Positions 42,561 to 52,499 of a DNA stretch of 64,000 nucleotides are shown one piece after another. The position numbers and the translations under genes are program-made. Position 1 is the first letter of the stretch, and each line of letters starts with the position of its first letter. Location of the stretch: the NCBI GenBank assembly GCA_030686995.1, contig CM060704.1:121064042-121128041 (forward strand). The letters are read 5' to 3'. Origin of the DNA: Artemisia argyi (taxonomy: Eukaryota > Streptophyta > Magnoliopsida > Asterales > Asteraceae). The notes below the pieces were generated by a model. The model was not told the DNA's origin and did not search any database. It worked only from the letters and a program-made list of their open reading frames with translations.

Positions 42561-43079
42561 TAACGGTGCAAATACCGTTAGTCCTGAAGGCTAACGGTGT
42601 AACATTATCAATCTTGTTAAGAGATAACGGAGAAAAAATTTGCATCGTTAGTCCTCATGGTTAACGAGGGATGTAGGGTGGCAAACGTTTGCCTAACGGG
42701 TGATGTATTTTGCCAAAAGTTTCTGATAAGGATGTAAGATGCTAAAATGTGTAAACCACATGGATTTATTTTGCAGTTTACTCCTAGGTAACATGATCAA
42801 GTATTTTGTAATTCGGTAACCCATCCTTGGTAAATAGACAGTAACATCGTTGGTTAATCAAGAGCAACATGATCATATATACTTTAACACTTCAGTAACA
42901 TGCGACGGATCAACATGATCATATATACTTATGCTCTGAAAATAAATCTTGGTTGCCTTTGCAGAAACAATGAAAAGAATACGGAGTAATAAACATAAGC
43001 AATGAACATTCTAAAAGTATACCCCTATGAAAATACTATCATATCCTCCTCCTATATGACGAGTTTATAGTAGCCATTT
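42561..43079. other. Spacer with AACGGTG-type words next to the foldback
   Basis: Between 42555 and 42710 the words CTAACGG, GTTAGTCCT and GCTAACGGTG recur in both orientations (for example 42562, 42584, 42594, 42649), perhaps the degenerate terminus of the foldback element. The remainder to 43079 is ordinary AT-rich DNA. Confidence 0.5.
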
Positions 43080-43380
43080 GACATACCCCTGCACGGAGGG
43101 GTATGTCACAAAATACCCCATGTATCCACCGTTTTCAAAAGTACCCCAGCATTCCCCTTAAATCCATACGCGACACCAGGGGAGGACACGTGTCAAGAAG
43201 CTAGCTCGGGCAAAAAAAAAAAATATAATGCATGTCGCGTACAGTTGTACGCGAGACCACACGTGTCAAGAAGCTAGCTCGGGAAAAAAAAATTATATAG
43301 CATGTCGCGTACAACCATACGCGAGACCCACTTTTCCATACGCGACACCCATAAATTTTGCATGGGGAATGGGAAAAGTA
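43080..43380. repeat. Left TIR of the large MULE
   Basis: Starts GACATACCCCTGCACGG and itself contains a small palindrome (GACATACCCC...GGGGTATGTC). It includes a tandem duplication of a ~70-bp part (ACACGTGTCAAGAAGCTAGC through GCATGTCGCGTACA at about 43189 and 43259) that is single in the right TIR. Confidence 0.9.
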
Positions 43381-43452
43381 TGTTACGTCTTATTATTAGG
43401 GTTTAGGGTTTCAGTTTTAGGGTTTAGTAGGTATCGTTCACTTTTTTGGGTC

Positions 43453-43460
43453 TATAAATA
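43453..43460 (+). promoter_or_regulatory. TATA box for the 43526 ORF
   Basis: TATAAATA, 73 bp before the ATG at 43526. It sits just inside the left TIR, as in Mu elements where TIR-proximal promoters drive the genes. Confidence 0.65.
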
Positions 43461-43525
43461 GGTATTGTTGTATGGTGCATACACACACAATTTACATACT
43501 AACTGAGTTTTCTTCCTCAAACACA

Positions 43526-44047
43526 ATGTCAAACCATGCATCACCTGAAAATGATTCGTTTCACACACCACCTGGCACTCCACCACCGTATCTGTTTCCG
43601 TTTTACCACGTGAATGACAACCCACCACAGCATCTACCACCTGCGTTTACACCACAAGAACTGTGGCAGTACTTCCAAGTGCATGACAACCCACCACCTC
43701 CCACTCCACCCCAAGATTTGTTTCCGAGCTTCCAAGTGCATGACAACCCACCACCTGCCATTCCACCAGAAGTAATGTTTCCAGAGATAAACCAACCCAT
43801 GATTCGTCAATTGACTGAGGACGAACAGTATGAGCTGGATATGGAAGTGCTACGGGAGCATGAAGCTGAGCAGGCCCGTCAGAATATGGAGCGTGAGGCG
43901 TACCTCAAAGGAAAACGGGATCGGAGGAACAGAAGAGCCGAAAGGCGTTGGGCTCGGGGTCTTCCACCTGTGCCATCGAGTGAGGACGACTCAAGTGCCT
44001 CCTACTCGAGTCACGAGGGATGTGTGTCGGATGATTCATTTAATTGA
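43526..44047 (+). CDS. Unknown MULE protein with proline-rich repeats
   Basis: 173 codons from the ATG at 43526, chosen because it is the first ATG below the expected start of a TATA-driven transcript; the in-frame ATG at 43472 lies in the likely promoter. Residues 14-85 form three imperfect repeats built around [HF]xVxDNPPP and PPxxLxPxFQVHDN. The second half is acidic, then basic (RRNRRAERRWARG), and the tail is serine/aspartate-rich. No known domain is recognised. It is the first gene inside the left TIR and is transcribed inward. A role in the element or a captured fragment are both possible. Confidence 0.55.
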   Translation: MSNHASPENDSFHTPPGTPPPYLFPFYHVNDNPPQHLPPAFTPQELWQYFQVHDNPPPPTPPQDLFPSFQVHDNPPPAIPPEVMFPEINQPMIRQLTEDEQYELDMEVLREHEAEQARQNMEREAYLKGKRDRRNRRAERRWARGLPPVPSSEDDSSASYSSHEGCVSDDSFN

Positions 44048-44336
44048 ATCATAGTTTTATGTTTATTTATCGTATTGTTTTTTAGTTGTTTGAATTTCTG
44101 TTTCTTAGTTATCGTATCGTATGTTATTGTTGTAGTTGTTGTTTCAAGTAATATAAATGTTATGGTTATTATACTTGCATTGACTACAATTTCACATTAC
44201 ATAAAAAACGGAACTGGTAGAATTAAAGAAGGTACTATTACAATCAAGGAGTAAAAAGTAGCTACCATACGATACATTAAATAAAAACCAGGTTACAACA
44301 TACTAAAATATTACAAACACCATAATCATCAAACTT

Positions 44337-44594
44337 TCACCCCAACCGGCTAGAACCAGAGCTCTCTTCCCTGCTTGCATCCCTTTTCGTCTCATCCTTT
44401 GTTTCTTTCAATAGTTCATAGTAAATGTTAAGAACCCTAATCCTACTTACGAAATTCAACATTTCATGCCGCTCTATAGGCTTTGAGACTTGTTCCTCCA
44501 CCAAGCTATCCAAAAACCTTTTTCGCTGCTCCTCCGACATGTTTCGCTGCTCCTCTGAAAAAGACTTTAGAAGCAAATGGAAAAGCTTACTCAT
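44337..44594 (-). CDS. Small unknown helical protein (85 aa)
   Basis: An intact short ORF with a SEEQRxMSEEQRKRFLDSL repeat near the N-terminus, followed by a helical region (HEMLNFVSRIRVLNIYYELLK) and a Lys/Ser-rich tail. It diverges from the 44978 ORF across the 62-bp tandem array, so it probably uses that region as promoter. It resembles no family that I recognise. Confidence 0.45.
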   Translation of the reverse strand: MSKLFHLLLKSFSEEQRNMSEEQRKRFLDSLVEEQVSKPIERHEMLNFVSRIRVLNIYYELLKETKDETKRDASREESSGSSRLG

Positions 44595-44600
44595 ATTTCG

Positions 44601-44890
44601 TACACGACATTGTCAGTGACTTATCATTTCAAAGTGTCATATTTCGGGTAAACTTTTAAGCGTACACGACATTGTCAGTGACTTGTCATTTCAATGTGTC
44701 ATATTTCGTGTAAACTTTTAAGCATACACGACATTGTCAGTGACTTGTCATTTCAAAGTGTCATAACCTTTAAACTTTTAAGCGTACACGACATTGTCAG
44801 TGACTTGTCATTTCAAAGTGTCATATTTCGTGTAAACTTTTAAGCGTACACGACATTGTCAGTGACTTGTCATTTCAAAGTGTCATAACC
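44601..44890. repeat. Tandem array of 62-bp units between two divergent ORFs
   Basis: The phrase TACACGACATTGTCAGTGAC starts at 44601, 44663, 44725, 44785 and 44847, giving five units of 60-62 bp. Each ends in the TTTCAAAGTGTCAT phrase followed by one of two alternating tails (ATTTCGTGTAAAC or AACCTTTAAAC). The array fills the space between the minus ORF starting at 44594 and the plus ORF starting at 44978. Confidence 0.9.
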
Positions 44891-44977
44891 TTTAAAAAAT
44901 TGTCTGACCTCAATTGCTTTATAATGTAGCTATGATTTGGTATATACACATAATTGTTACTTCTCTTTACAGTATCC

Positions 44978-45259
44978 ATGGATTCGAACATTATGAAGTT
45001 TAAATGTGTGTTACATTATGATGATCAGCATCGAGGTGTCATTATGTATAATGATTTGACGTACTCAGGGTTAGTTGGGTTGGTGTTGAAGAAATTCAAT
45101 TTAGATCCAAATATTCCGATTAATTTGTCCTGTAAGTTGGCTTCGTTTAATTATCGTATTGACATTACTGAGGATGATGAGGTAATGTTTTTTGTTGAAT
45201 GTGCTTGTGATGCTACTGCTGGGGTGGCACAATTGTATGTTGTTCAACCCAACAAATAA
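44978..45259 (+). CDS. Stand-alone copy of the MULE transposase N-terminal (PB1/ubiquitin-like) domain
   Basis: 93 codons. The core KFKCVLHYDDQHRGVIMYND, followed by LVLKKFNLDPNIPINL and ITEDDEVMFFVECA, is clearly homologous to the first 90 residues of the transposase at 49451 (KFKCVLHFDNTERGVIMYSN, with ITDDDEVSFFAEFA). In plant MuDR-type transposases this N-terminal fold precedes the zinc-finger and DDE parts. Here it ends at its own stop with no further domains. It could act as a dominant partner or inhibitor of transposase if the domain mediates association; this is inference. The ATG lies 93 bp after the tandem array. A splice-acceptor-like TTTACAG just upstream leaves open a further 5' exon. 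Confidence 0.65.
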   Translation: MDSNIMKFKCVLHYDDQHRGVIMYNDLTYSGLVGLVLKKFNLDPNIPINLSCKLASFNYRIDITEDDEVMFFVECACDATAGVAQLYVVQPNK

Positions 45260-45442
45260 GACGATTGAGCTTATCTAGTTTTATGTTAAGTTGTTTGTAT
45301 TTTGTTAATGAACGTTTGTACTCTTATTTGAATAAATTTTTTAATTTGGATACTTATGGCAATGTTTATTGAATCACTGATAAAACGGATCATATATAGA
45401 TGACATTCTTAAGGCATACAACACACTTATTGATTGATATTC

Positions 45443-46478
45443 TTAATAATTGAAACGATTCTTCCATAGGGCTTTATGACGTTCATCTGCTTTAGCTTCC
45501 TCATTTTGAAAGTGTTCTTGTTCCGCCCATTCAACCATTTGATCTAAAGTGTAATCCGATTGTTGTATGATTTTTCTTCCGTCTTCGTTTTCATTTGGGT
45601 AGTCTGTTATCACATGATCCATCATTTTTGCTAAAGTAGCATTTGGGCATACATACTTTTCAATAATAAAATTGACACCGCAATGGTCAACGTAAACTTG
45701 CAACTGGGCACCTTGTGATGCTGAAATATCAAACATCACATGCATATCATAGTTGTTTCTTAGCTTGACGGTGATTGAATACCCAGTGTGCGGAACTTCA
45801 TAATAAAGAGCATAAATCTTCGTATCGAGAATGTTAGACAAGTATTGTTTCAGCTCATCGAGCTTCATTCTTGGAATGTTGATGTTCATCTTCCAACCAT
45901 TTACATACTCTATATTTCCTTCATTGCAAACCAGATGACCATTATTGTGAACAATAAAATTGAAAATGGGTTGTGAATACGGCGAGGTAGGTTTTTTTTT
46001 TTCGTTCAATGTTAAACCGGACACGCTCTTCACGTTTGTTTTTTTTCTCTACCATTTCATGTAGATATCGGACACGCTCTTCACGTTTAAATTTTGTTTC
46101 TTCTGAAATTACACATGCAAATGATTCTTCCAAACAACCATCATCTGGAATCAATAATGTTGTTAGATCTTCGCGATTTTCGGAAACAAAAATTTGGATC
46201 TTTCCTGCCACTTTTGCGAAGTCATACATAACATCAATATCATAATCGCCTTTGATTGCTTTCATACCATTTAATGTGTCATTTTGTGGCAACACGTAAT
46301 ATAGATTTTGGACCATGGATGGTAATTTTCTCTTCAGATATGTAACCATATCTTGAAAACCAAATTGTGGGACAACAATATTCATGTGTGAACCATCTTC
46401 ATACGTTAGTGGGTTAAGTATAAATTTTCCATTGTAGTTGATAGTGAATTCGAATGTATGGTGATTAGACGTTGACAT
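45443..46478 (-). pseudogene. Two tandem PB1-like domains, frame broken at a homopolymer
   Basis: The first frame starts at the ATG at 46478 (MSTSNHHTFEFTINYNGKF) and gives one PB1-like domain with LYYVLPQND and YDIDVMYDFAKVAGKIQIFV. The second frame (to 45443) gives a second domain starting FNFIVHNNGHLVCN with LYYEVPHTG and NYDMHVMFDISASQGAQLQVYV. The frames meet in a run of nine T at about 45991-45999 (A on the coding strand), so one product would need a frameshift there. PB1-like domains of this type are found at the N-terminus of plant MULE-associated proteins. An (AT)n microsatellite lies directly upstream of the start. Confidence 0.65.
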
Positions 46479-46534
46479 TTGGTGAATGAAAGAAGACACA
46501 ATTGGTTTTGATAACTTGAAACCACATACCACAA

Positions 46535-46535
<1 letters not shown>

Positions 46536-46617
<82 letters not shown>
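46536..46617. repeat. (AT)n microsatellite, about 82 bp
   Basis: Uninterrupted AT dinucleotides immediately upstream of the PB1-like gene start at 46478. A sister (TA)n tract lies in the right TIR (54622-54690). Confidence 0.95.
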
Positions 46618-46620
<3 letters not shown>

Positions 46621-47052
46621 ATTTATTTGTCAGTGGTGGAGTTACCATAAAGGTGAGTAGTCAAATCTGTGTCAGAAGTGTTTTAAGATTAATCAATTTA
46701 ATATTATTTTGTACAAACTAGTTATTTTATTAGGCTTTTCGGGAAATAAATGCTATAATTAAAAAAGAAATTTATTACAAGCTTTGTAACAAATGTTACA
46801 AAATTACTACAATTATAGTGGAATACATAAGTAACAAGTGCAAACTAGTTATTATCCAAAGAAATTAAACCAACTATTATTAGATTGTTGAGTGTTATGA
46901 TCATTTAAATGTTGTGACGGGTATGGTTGAGAGGGATATGGTTGGGAGTTATATTGCTCATAGCCGTGTGCCGGGTTATGATGACCATGATGTTCATGAC
47001 TTGCTTGCCCTTGGTCATATTGTCCTGTTGTGTACAAATTTTGATTATATGG

Positions 47053-47570
47053 TTATGTTGGGAATGTGTTATGTCCAAACACATGAGATGGGTATGTATC
47101 ATAAGTAGGAACGGTGTGATGATGTGTTTGAGTTGGGTGTGACTCGAATAACGGAGGTGTTTGTTGTTGATCGTTAACGGGTTTTTTCTTTCTGGGATAC
47201 TGTTTTCTTTTGGTTAACACTTCCTCAGGGATGAATGGTTGCTTGCATTGGCCACGATTGTGTCTAGCTTCACCGCACCTACCACAATGTCTTAACCTTG
47301 GTTCCTCACCCTGGGATCGTATACGGTTGGTATTTTTTGGCCAGCCGGGTTGTGGGTTGTCCATTCGTGGAGGTTTGATTGGTTGTATATTTGATGGATA
47401 CTCCCATTCATGAAACTCTCCAACAAAATTCACCGCCTCTGCATATGTGGCTTGGTATTTACCTTTTTTGAACCAATCCTGAACGTACTGGACACAAGTG
47501 TTTTGACCCAAAAATCTACTCACAGCAATAACATGACCGCAAGATTCATCATTAGATGACGACAGCATAT
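47053..47570 (-). pseudogene. Transposase C-terminus: SWIM zinc finger and CCHC knuckle
   Basis: Open from about 47568 to 47053. It begins in the middle of a SWIM finger (the CGHVIAVSRFL half, C-x-H) with its first cysteines missing. The conserved region after SWIM (YVQDWFKKGKYQATYAEAV, FHEWEYPS), typical of MuDR-type transposases, follows, and then the knuckle CGRCGEARHNRGQC. A Pro/His-rich tail (also seen at 46852-47102 in another frame) ends it. It would normally join the DDE domain upstream, but the intervening ~200 residues, with the third catalytic acid, are replaced by the 136-bp tandem repeats. Confidence 0.8.
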
Positions 47571-47947
47571 ACCATGAAACGCCAATGGGTATTCATTTTG
47601 TACAGCTAATCTGATAGAAGGATGCCTATCAGATATGATAACCAAACCCTGTCTATCGGGTATGCATTCTTTAAGAAAGATTCATCATTAGATGACGACA
47701 GCATATACCATGAAACGCCAATGGGTATTCATTTTGTACAGCTAATCTGATAGAAGGATGCCTATCAGATATGATAACCAAACCCTGTCTATCGGGTATG
47801 CATTCTTTAAGAAAGATTCATCATTAGATGACGACATCATATACCATGAAACGCCAATGGGTATTCATTTTGTACAGCTAATCTGATAGAAGGATGCCTA
47901 TCAGATATGATAACCAAACCCTGTCTATCGGCTATGCATTCTTTAAG
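47543..47947. repeat. 136-bp tandem triplication inside the transposase gene
   Basis: The phrase GATTCATCATTAGATGACG starts at 47543, 47679 and 47815. The units are almost identical (the third has CATCATATACC for CAGCATATACC and GGCTATG for GGGTATG). Each unit repeats the end of the DDE segment (IISDRHPSIRL region) joined to the start of the C-terminal fragment (SSSNDES). It marks the edge of an internal deletion of the catalytic domain. Confidence 0.92.
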
Positions 47948-49451
47948 GCATGAAAACCACCATGACCAACATTCACCAGTTTCCCCTCTGCATATACTGT
48001 AAGCAATAGGCACAATTTGGTTGTTTCCATCCATGCCGACTGCTAACAAATTTGTACCTTTGTAGACACCCTTCAGATGTGCCCCGTCAACTATAAGTAG
48101 TGGGCGAAGACAATGTAAGAAAGTTCGAATCTGAATAACAAAATTGAATACACATTAAACACCATTCATGAAAATTATGAAACCAATCATGAAAATTAAT
48201 ATCACTTACAGAAACACCAATGGCAACGAATAACATCTCAAAAACGCCTTCTTCATTTGTCTTGATACGTGTGATAGTGCCTGGGTTTTTTTTACTAGGT
48301 TGTGACAATAATACGGAAACATTTCAAATGATTCCGTAGGTGAACCCCTAATCATTTGTAACCCATACTCCTTTCCTCTCCATGCTTGTTGGTAAGATAT
48401 ACTAGCTTTAAATTGCGATAACATATCTCTTTGCATATCGCTTGGTTTTAAATCTCGTCTAGCATCTTTCAACTTTTCACAAAAAATGTGACCAATAACT
48501 TTTTTATTTGCATTTCGATGGTTAGGATATGTTATTGTTTTATCACACGTGTGATTATCATTCAAACTTGTAACTTCAAACACCGGTGTATCTCCCACGC
48601 GTCTAGAGTTAATTCTCCATTTGTATGAGTTAAAATGATAGCACTTAACATAATATCTTATAGGTTCTGCCCTTTCTACTAAAAACTGGAAACCTTCTTC
48701 TAAACATTTCATCCTAATTGTTCTGTCTAATAAATCTCTTGTGTCAAAAAACTTTCCCTTGAAAATATTTGTATCAATAGGGTTATCGTTTGAAATTACT
48801 TGTTTGGACTGGTAAAGTGGTGTTTCTGGAACGTTAGGCATGAGTGAAAAAATGTTTTTCCATTTATTATGGACTGGTTTTTGGTTCTCGTTTTTCCCAG
48901 CATAAACATCATCTTCATCATATGCATCATCATTAACTTCGTCATCTGACCCAAAAGCAAATGATGAATTTGGTTTTGTGAAATTTGGCTCATCTTTATA
49001 ACCGGATTCAAAAATCTCATTATCATTTGATTCAAAATTTTTTGATGGCCCCTCATTTAAAATATAGTTGGCTTCATAACCAGAATACCCCATTTCTTGG
49101 TTAGTGTTTGTTTCAAAAAAGTTAAAAAAATGTCGGGGTTTCTTGGTTTGGCATAAAAGATGGCATTTCTTCAAATGCTTTCGCTTTAGCAACATAAAGA
49201 TGCGGCATTTCTTGATTCGTGACAGCGAATTCAGCAAAGAAACTTACCTCATCATCGTCAGTGATATCCATGCGAACATCAAATGCGGGGTGCGAGAATT
49301 TGAAATTAAGCGGAACACTGGGATCCAACTTGAACTTAGAACGTACAGTTTCATCTAACCATGAGTAAGTGATATTACTATACATAATCACACCTCGTTC
49401 GGTATTATCAAAATGTAAAACACATTTGAATTTTTGCAAAACTGAACTCAT
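47837..49451 (-). pseudogene. MuDR-type MULE transposase: N-terminal, DNA-binding and partial DDE domain
   Basis: Starts at the ATG at 49451 (MSSVLQKFKCVLHFD). Order: PB1/ubiquitin-like N-terminal domain (residues 1-90); acidic linker; MuDR DNA-binding/zinc domain (FFDTRDLLDRTIRMKCLEEG, CYHFNSYKWRINSRRVGD, FEVTSLNDNHTC); and the helical region with KPSDMQRDMLSQF and ISYQQAWRGKEY. After a GTAAGT...CAG intron (about 48131-48209) comes the DDE domain: LLIVDGAHLKGVYKGTNL with the first aspartate and VIISDRHPSIRLAV with the second. Frameshifts occur in T runs near 49122-49128 and 48290-48297. The third catalytic acid is deleted. TATA-like TATATATT lies about 40 bp upstream of the start. The gene is inactive as read. 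Confidence 0.85.
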
Positions 49452-49488
49452 TTTGTTGGTTTGATATGGATCAAGGTGTTTGTAAAGA

Positions 49489-49497
49489 CTAAATATA
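49489..49497 (-). promoter_or_regulatory. TATA-like box for the transposase
   Basis: On the minus strand CGTATATATTTAG lies about 40 bp above the ATG at 49451. It belongs to the divergent promoter region containing the 71-bp tandem array. Confidence 0.5.
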
Positions 49498-49559
49498 TAC
49501 GGAAAATGCTGCAAGAATACTACTTTTTTGAAACAAGATATGACACGGACTAGACAGTT

Positions 49560-49757
49560 GATTTGACACCAACGGGTACGTATAACTTATTACGCGAAAT
49601 ATGACAATGATATGAAATTGATCTAACAATTGCATGACACATACGGGTACGCGTAATTTATTACGCGAAATATGACAATGATATGACATTGATCTGACAA
49701 TTGCATGACACGTACGGGTACGTGTAATTTATAACGCGAAATATGACAATGATATGA
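49560..49757. repeat. Tandem array of 71-bp units between transposase and OB-fold gene
   Basis: ACGGGTACG-type starts at 49572, 49643 and 49714 give three units of 71 bp containing ACGCGAAATATGACAATGAT. The array lies between the minus-strand transposase start (49451) and the plus-strand TATA (49778) and ATG (49851). It is unrelated in sequence to the 62-bp array but occupies the same kind of place. Confidence 0.9.
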
Positions 49758-49777
49758 CATCTCCATTAAATTTCTCG

Positions 49778-49785
49778 TATAAATA
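49778..49785 (+). promoter_or_regulatory. TATA box of the OB-fold gene
   Basis: CGTATAAATACTCG: TATAAATA 66 bp above the ATG at 49851, in an ideal place for a plant core promoter, with ACTCACTGAAAG as 5' leader. Confidence 0.75.
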
Positions 49786-49850
49786 CTCGTGTGTAGTCAC
49801 GTTTATTTGCTCACAATTCTACTCACTGAAAGAAAGATAAAATTTACACA

Positions 49851-50498
49851 ATGTCTCAACAAAAGAAAACCGGATTCACAAATTCCCAATTCATTCCACC
49901 AAAACAAAAAAATTACGCCCCAACACATAACGTTGCGGGTTCGTCAACATCTATGAGCGAGGATGATTGGATAATACCTGGTCCGGCTGGTATTCTTCAA
50001 CGAGCCATTCTTCGAAAAAATGCAGACGTCAGAGAGGGTGGCCCCGAATATTGTTTTGTGCCAACACAGGATTATATAGCTAAAGTAAATGAGAACGTCA
50101 CTGAGGATGAACATTTTACTAGTGGTCCATGGTTGGGCGCGATTCATAAGGTGTTTAATTCTCAAGGTGTCATCGTAACTGGCTGTTTTGGGGATATAAA
50201 GAAGCATTGTGTAAAAGGAAAACTTGAACTTGTTGTAGCTGTTATCAAGTCTTGTACTCCTAACATGCTGGGTGACCTCAACTGTACACTAAAAGATCCA
50301 ACCGGGACTATGGCTGGTATAATTCATCACAAAGTCCTTGCAGAAGAGCTGGATTATAAAAAACACCTCAAAGTCGGAGCTGTTTTGGTACTTCGTAATG
50401 TTTCGGTCTTTACCTCGAAATCATCACCGCCTGCTCTTAACATAACAAAAAGGAACTTGGTTGAGGTTATCGACAAGAATACCGTTTTTAGTGGATGA
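49851..50498 (+). CDS. HROB-like OB-fold protein carried by the MULE
   Basis: An intact 215-codon, intronless ORF. Residues 1-40 are polar. DDWIIPGPAGILQRAILRKN (about 42-61) is a conserved N-terminal motif of plant HROB-like proteins. From about 90 to 215 lies an OB-fold: WLGAIHKVFNSQGVIVTGCF, KLELVVAVIKSCTPNMLGDL, NCTLKDPTGTMAGIIHHKVL, then KVGAVLVLRNVSVFTS and ALNITKRNLVEVI. In the full-length family (homologous recombination OB-fold protein, which in animals recruits the MCM8-MCM9 helicase) this is the C-terminal domain, so the ORF is shortened. It has its own TATA box and lies inside the MULE between transposase and Ulp1 genes. Intactness suggests recent capture or selection. Function within the element is unknown. 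Confidence 0.72.
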   Translation: MSQQKKTGFTNSQFIPPKQKNYAPTHNVAGSSTSMSEDDWIIPGPAGILQRAILRKNADVREGGPEYCFVPTQDYIAKVNENVTEDEHFTSGPWLGAIHKVFNSQGVIVTGCFGDIKKHCVKGKLELVVAVIKSCTPNMLGDLNCTLKDPTGTMAGIIHHKVLAEELDYKKHLKVGAVLVLRNVSVFTSKSSPPALNITKRNLVEVIDKNTVFSG

Positions 50499-50719
50499 AT
50501 ATGCACCTTTTCATACCCTTTGTTTATGCTTAATATTGTCAATCTACTGTGTATGAAACACAGCATTGTATGATTTAATTGTTTCGTGTCTATGTAAGGT
50601 TATTGTATCGTGTTTATGTATGGTTAAAAAATAAATTAAATGAAAGTTAACAAAAAAAACTTTATACATCAACATATACCATTACAAACTGTTCAAGAGT
50701 ACAACTAACAACATCTTAA

Positions 50720-52457
50720 CTAATCATATCCACATAAACTAGTATCCTCACACCTACTTAGATAAAACACCTTACCAAGGTTACATCTAACATTGGAGAA
50801 AAAGGCATCAACATTAGTCATATCAAACTCCGGTGGCCAATGACACGTAACAAACTCATGTATTAGCCAACATGTGATTACCCCACAATCGCTTGAATTT
50901 CCTTGTTGTGGGATAGGATAATCTACGTTGTTGTAATGGTACTCGAAACTGTAATGCCCACGTCCTGTCCTGCTAAAATGTCCCAGCTCTTCTAAACACG
51001 TGTTCACAGCTTTGGTCCAAGCCAATACAAATTTTCTTATTACTTCACCACGTTCCATGCTGTGCATAGAGTTGAGAACCAATAACTTGGAATCATACAA
51101 ATCTATAATTGCTGTGACCCAGTGATTCCCTGTCGGGTTCATCGGCATCAACACCTACATATAAAGTTTATTTATGCATACACAATTACAAAGTCTTGTA
51201 AAGAGTAATTTATACAAAACAAATATACATTGAAAGATCTTTACTTACATAACGTACTACATCCCATGACGGGTACGGACGTGTGCGACCATCCAATGTT
51301 CCCCTAAGCGCCGGATTTATCGAAAGCATTGACACATAACCATTCACGCTCGGGGAAAGAGATGCCGTCCATGATCTAGCCACTGTCCATACTTGGTTGT
51401 TGTCCCATTTTCTCATTAATATCTCCATCCAACAATTCATATGCTGATTCAAAAGTTTAAACCTAACCATTTAATGTTCTTGAAACTTAAATAATCTAAA
51501 CTTCAAACAATTTAAAAGAATACACTTACATCGTCAGACAACCAACCACGTTTGTCCAATGGACCCGGATCACTACCCAGCTTGTATAAATCCGGAAGTA
51601 GGTGTTGCCAGAACCTAGTATCCAGCACCCAACCTTTTAGATGACAATCAAGGTATATCCCGTATGGCTCCAAAAGAAATGCCTCCAAACTTTCATAGTT
51701 AGTGCGCCGTACCTAAACAAATAAGTAAATAAATAAATTATATACAATATGGTTACAAGTTCATTAATTATATAAAGAAATGTTAATAAATAAAAAACAT
51801 TTTTAGTAGTACCTTTGTAGGATCAACATTATAAAATACCAAAGGTGAGCTAGAAGCTGTACCAACAACTTGAATATCCTCATCAGCATCATCTACCGGT
51901 AAATCCTCATCAGCATCATCTACCGGTAATTCTTCTAGGTTAAATCGCGGAATGGTCGCCGTACTCTTTTTTAGTTTAGCCTTAGCTCCACGTTTCTTAG
52001 GGAGGATTGTAGTGGGTCCCTGTTGGGTATACGGAAATTGCTGAAATTTACCTGGACGACAATCCCTCCTTGGTCGGTCGATCGGATGCTAAAAAAAGAT
52101 TAACAAAAAAAACAATCATTAATCAATTACAAATAATGACGAATTCTAAAAATAATAATCGTAAAATAATATGTTACCCGGATGTCAGCAACATCGTTAG
52201 GGCGGGAAGATGGACCAGCCTGGTGATCAATGGGAGTGGCAAACGCGGCGAAACCCATTGGTGTACGGGTAGCAGCATGTCCGGTTGATGGAAACGGGGA
52301 TGGAAACCTAGACACAACGGGCGGTGTAGGAAGGTCTTCAAAGAAAGACTCATTTGGTGGACCACTAAATGGACGGTGGGATTGGGGGAATCCCTATATA
52401 TTAAATCATAACGTAATGTTAGTATATAACCATTTCGTCATTAAAAATTACTAAACA

Positions 52458-52499
<42 letters not shown>

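Noticed and set aside
41070..42645. Long Phe/Tyr/Leu-rich ORFs on both strands (up to 296 codons)
   Set aside because: They are translations of the degenerate TTTTATCCGTTTTTTGTACG repeat and its complement; long frames open on both strands by composition only.
46914..47413. Plus-strand ORFs overlapping the transposase C-terminus
   Set aside because: They are antisense shadows of the Pro/His-rich tail and the SWIM/CCHC region.
44601..49757. CRISPR-like arrays (62-bp and 71-bp regularly spaced repeats)
   Set aside because: The whole unit is conserved with no variable spacers, and the DNA is a plant transposon.
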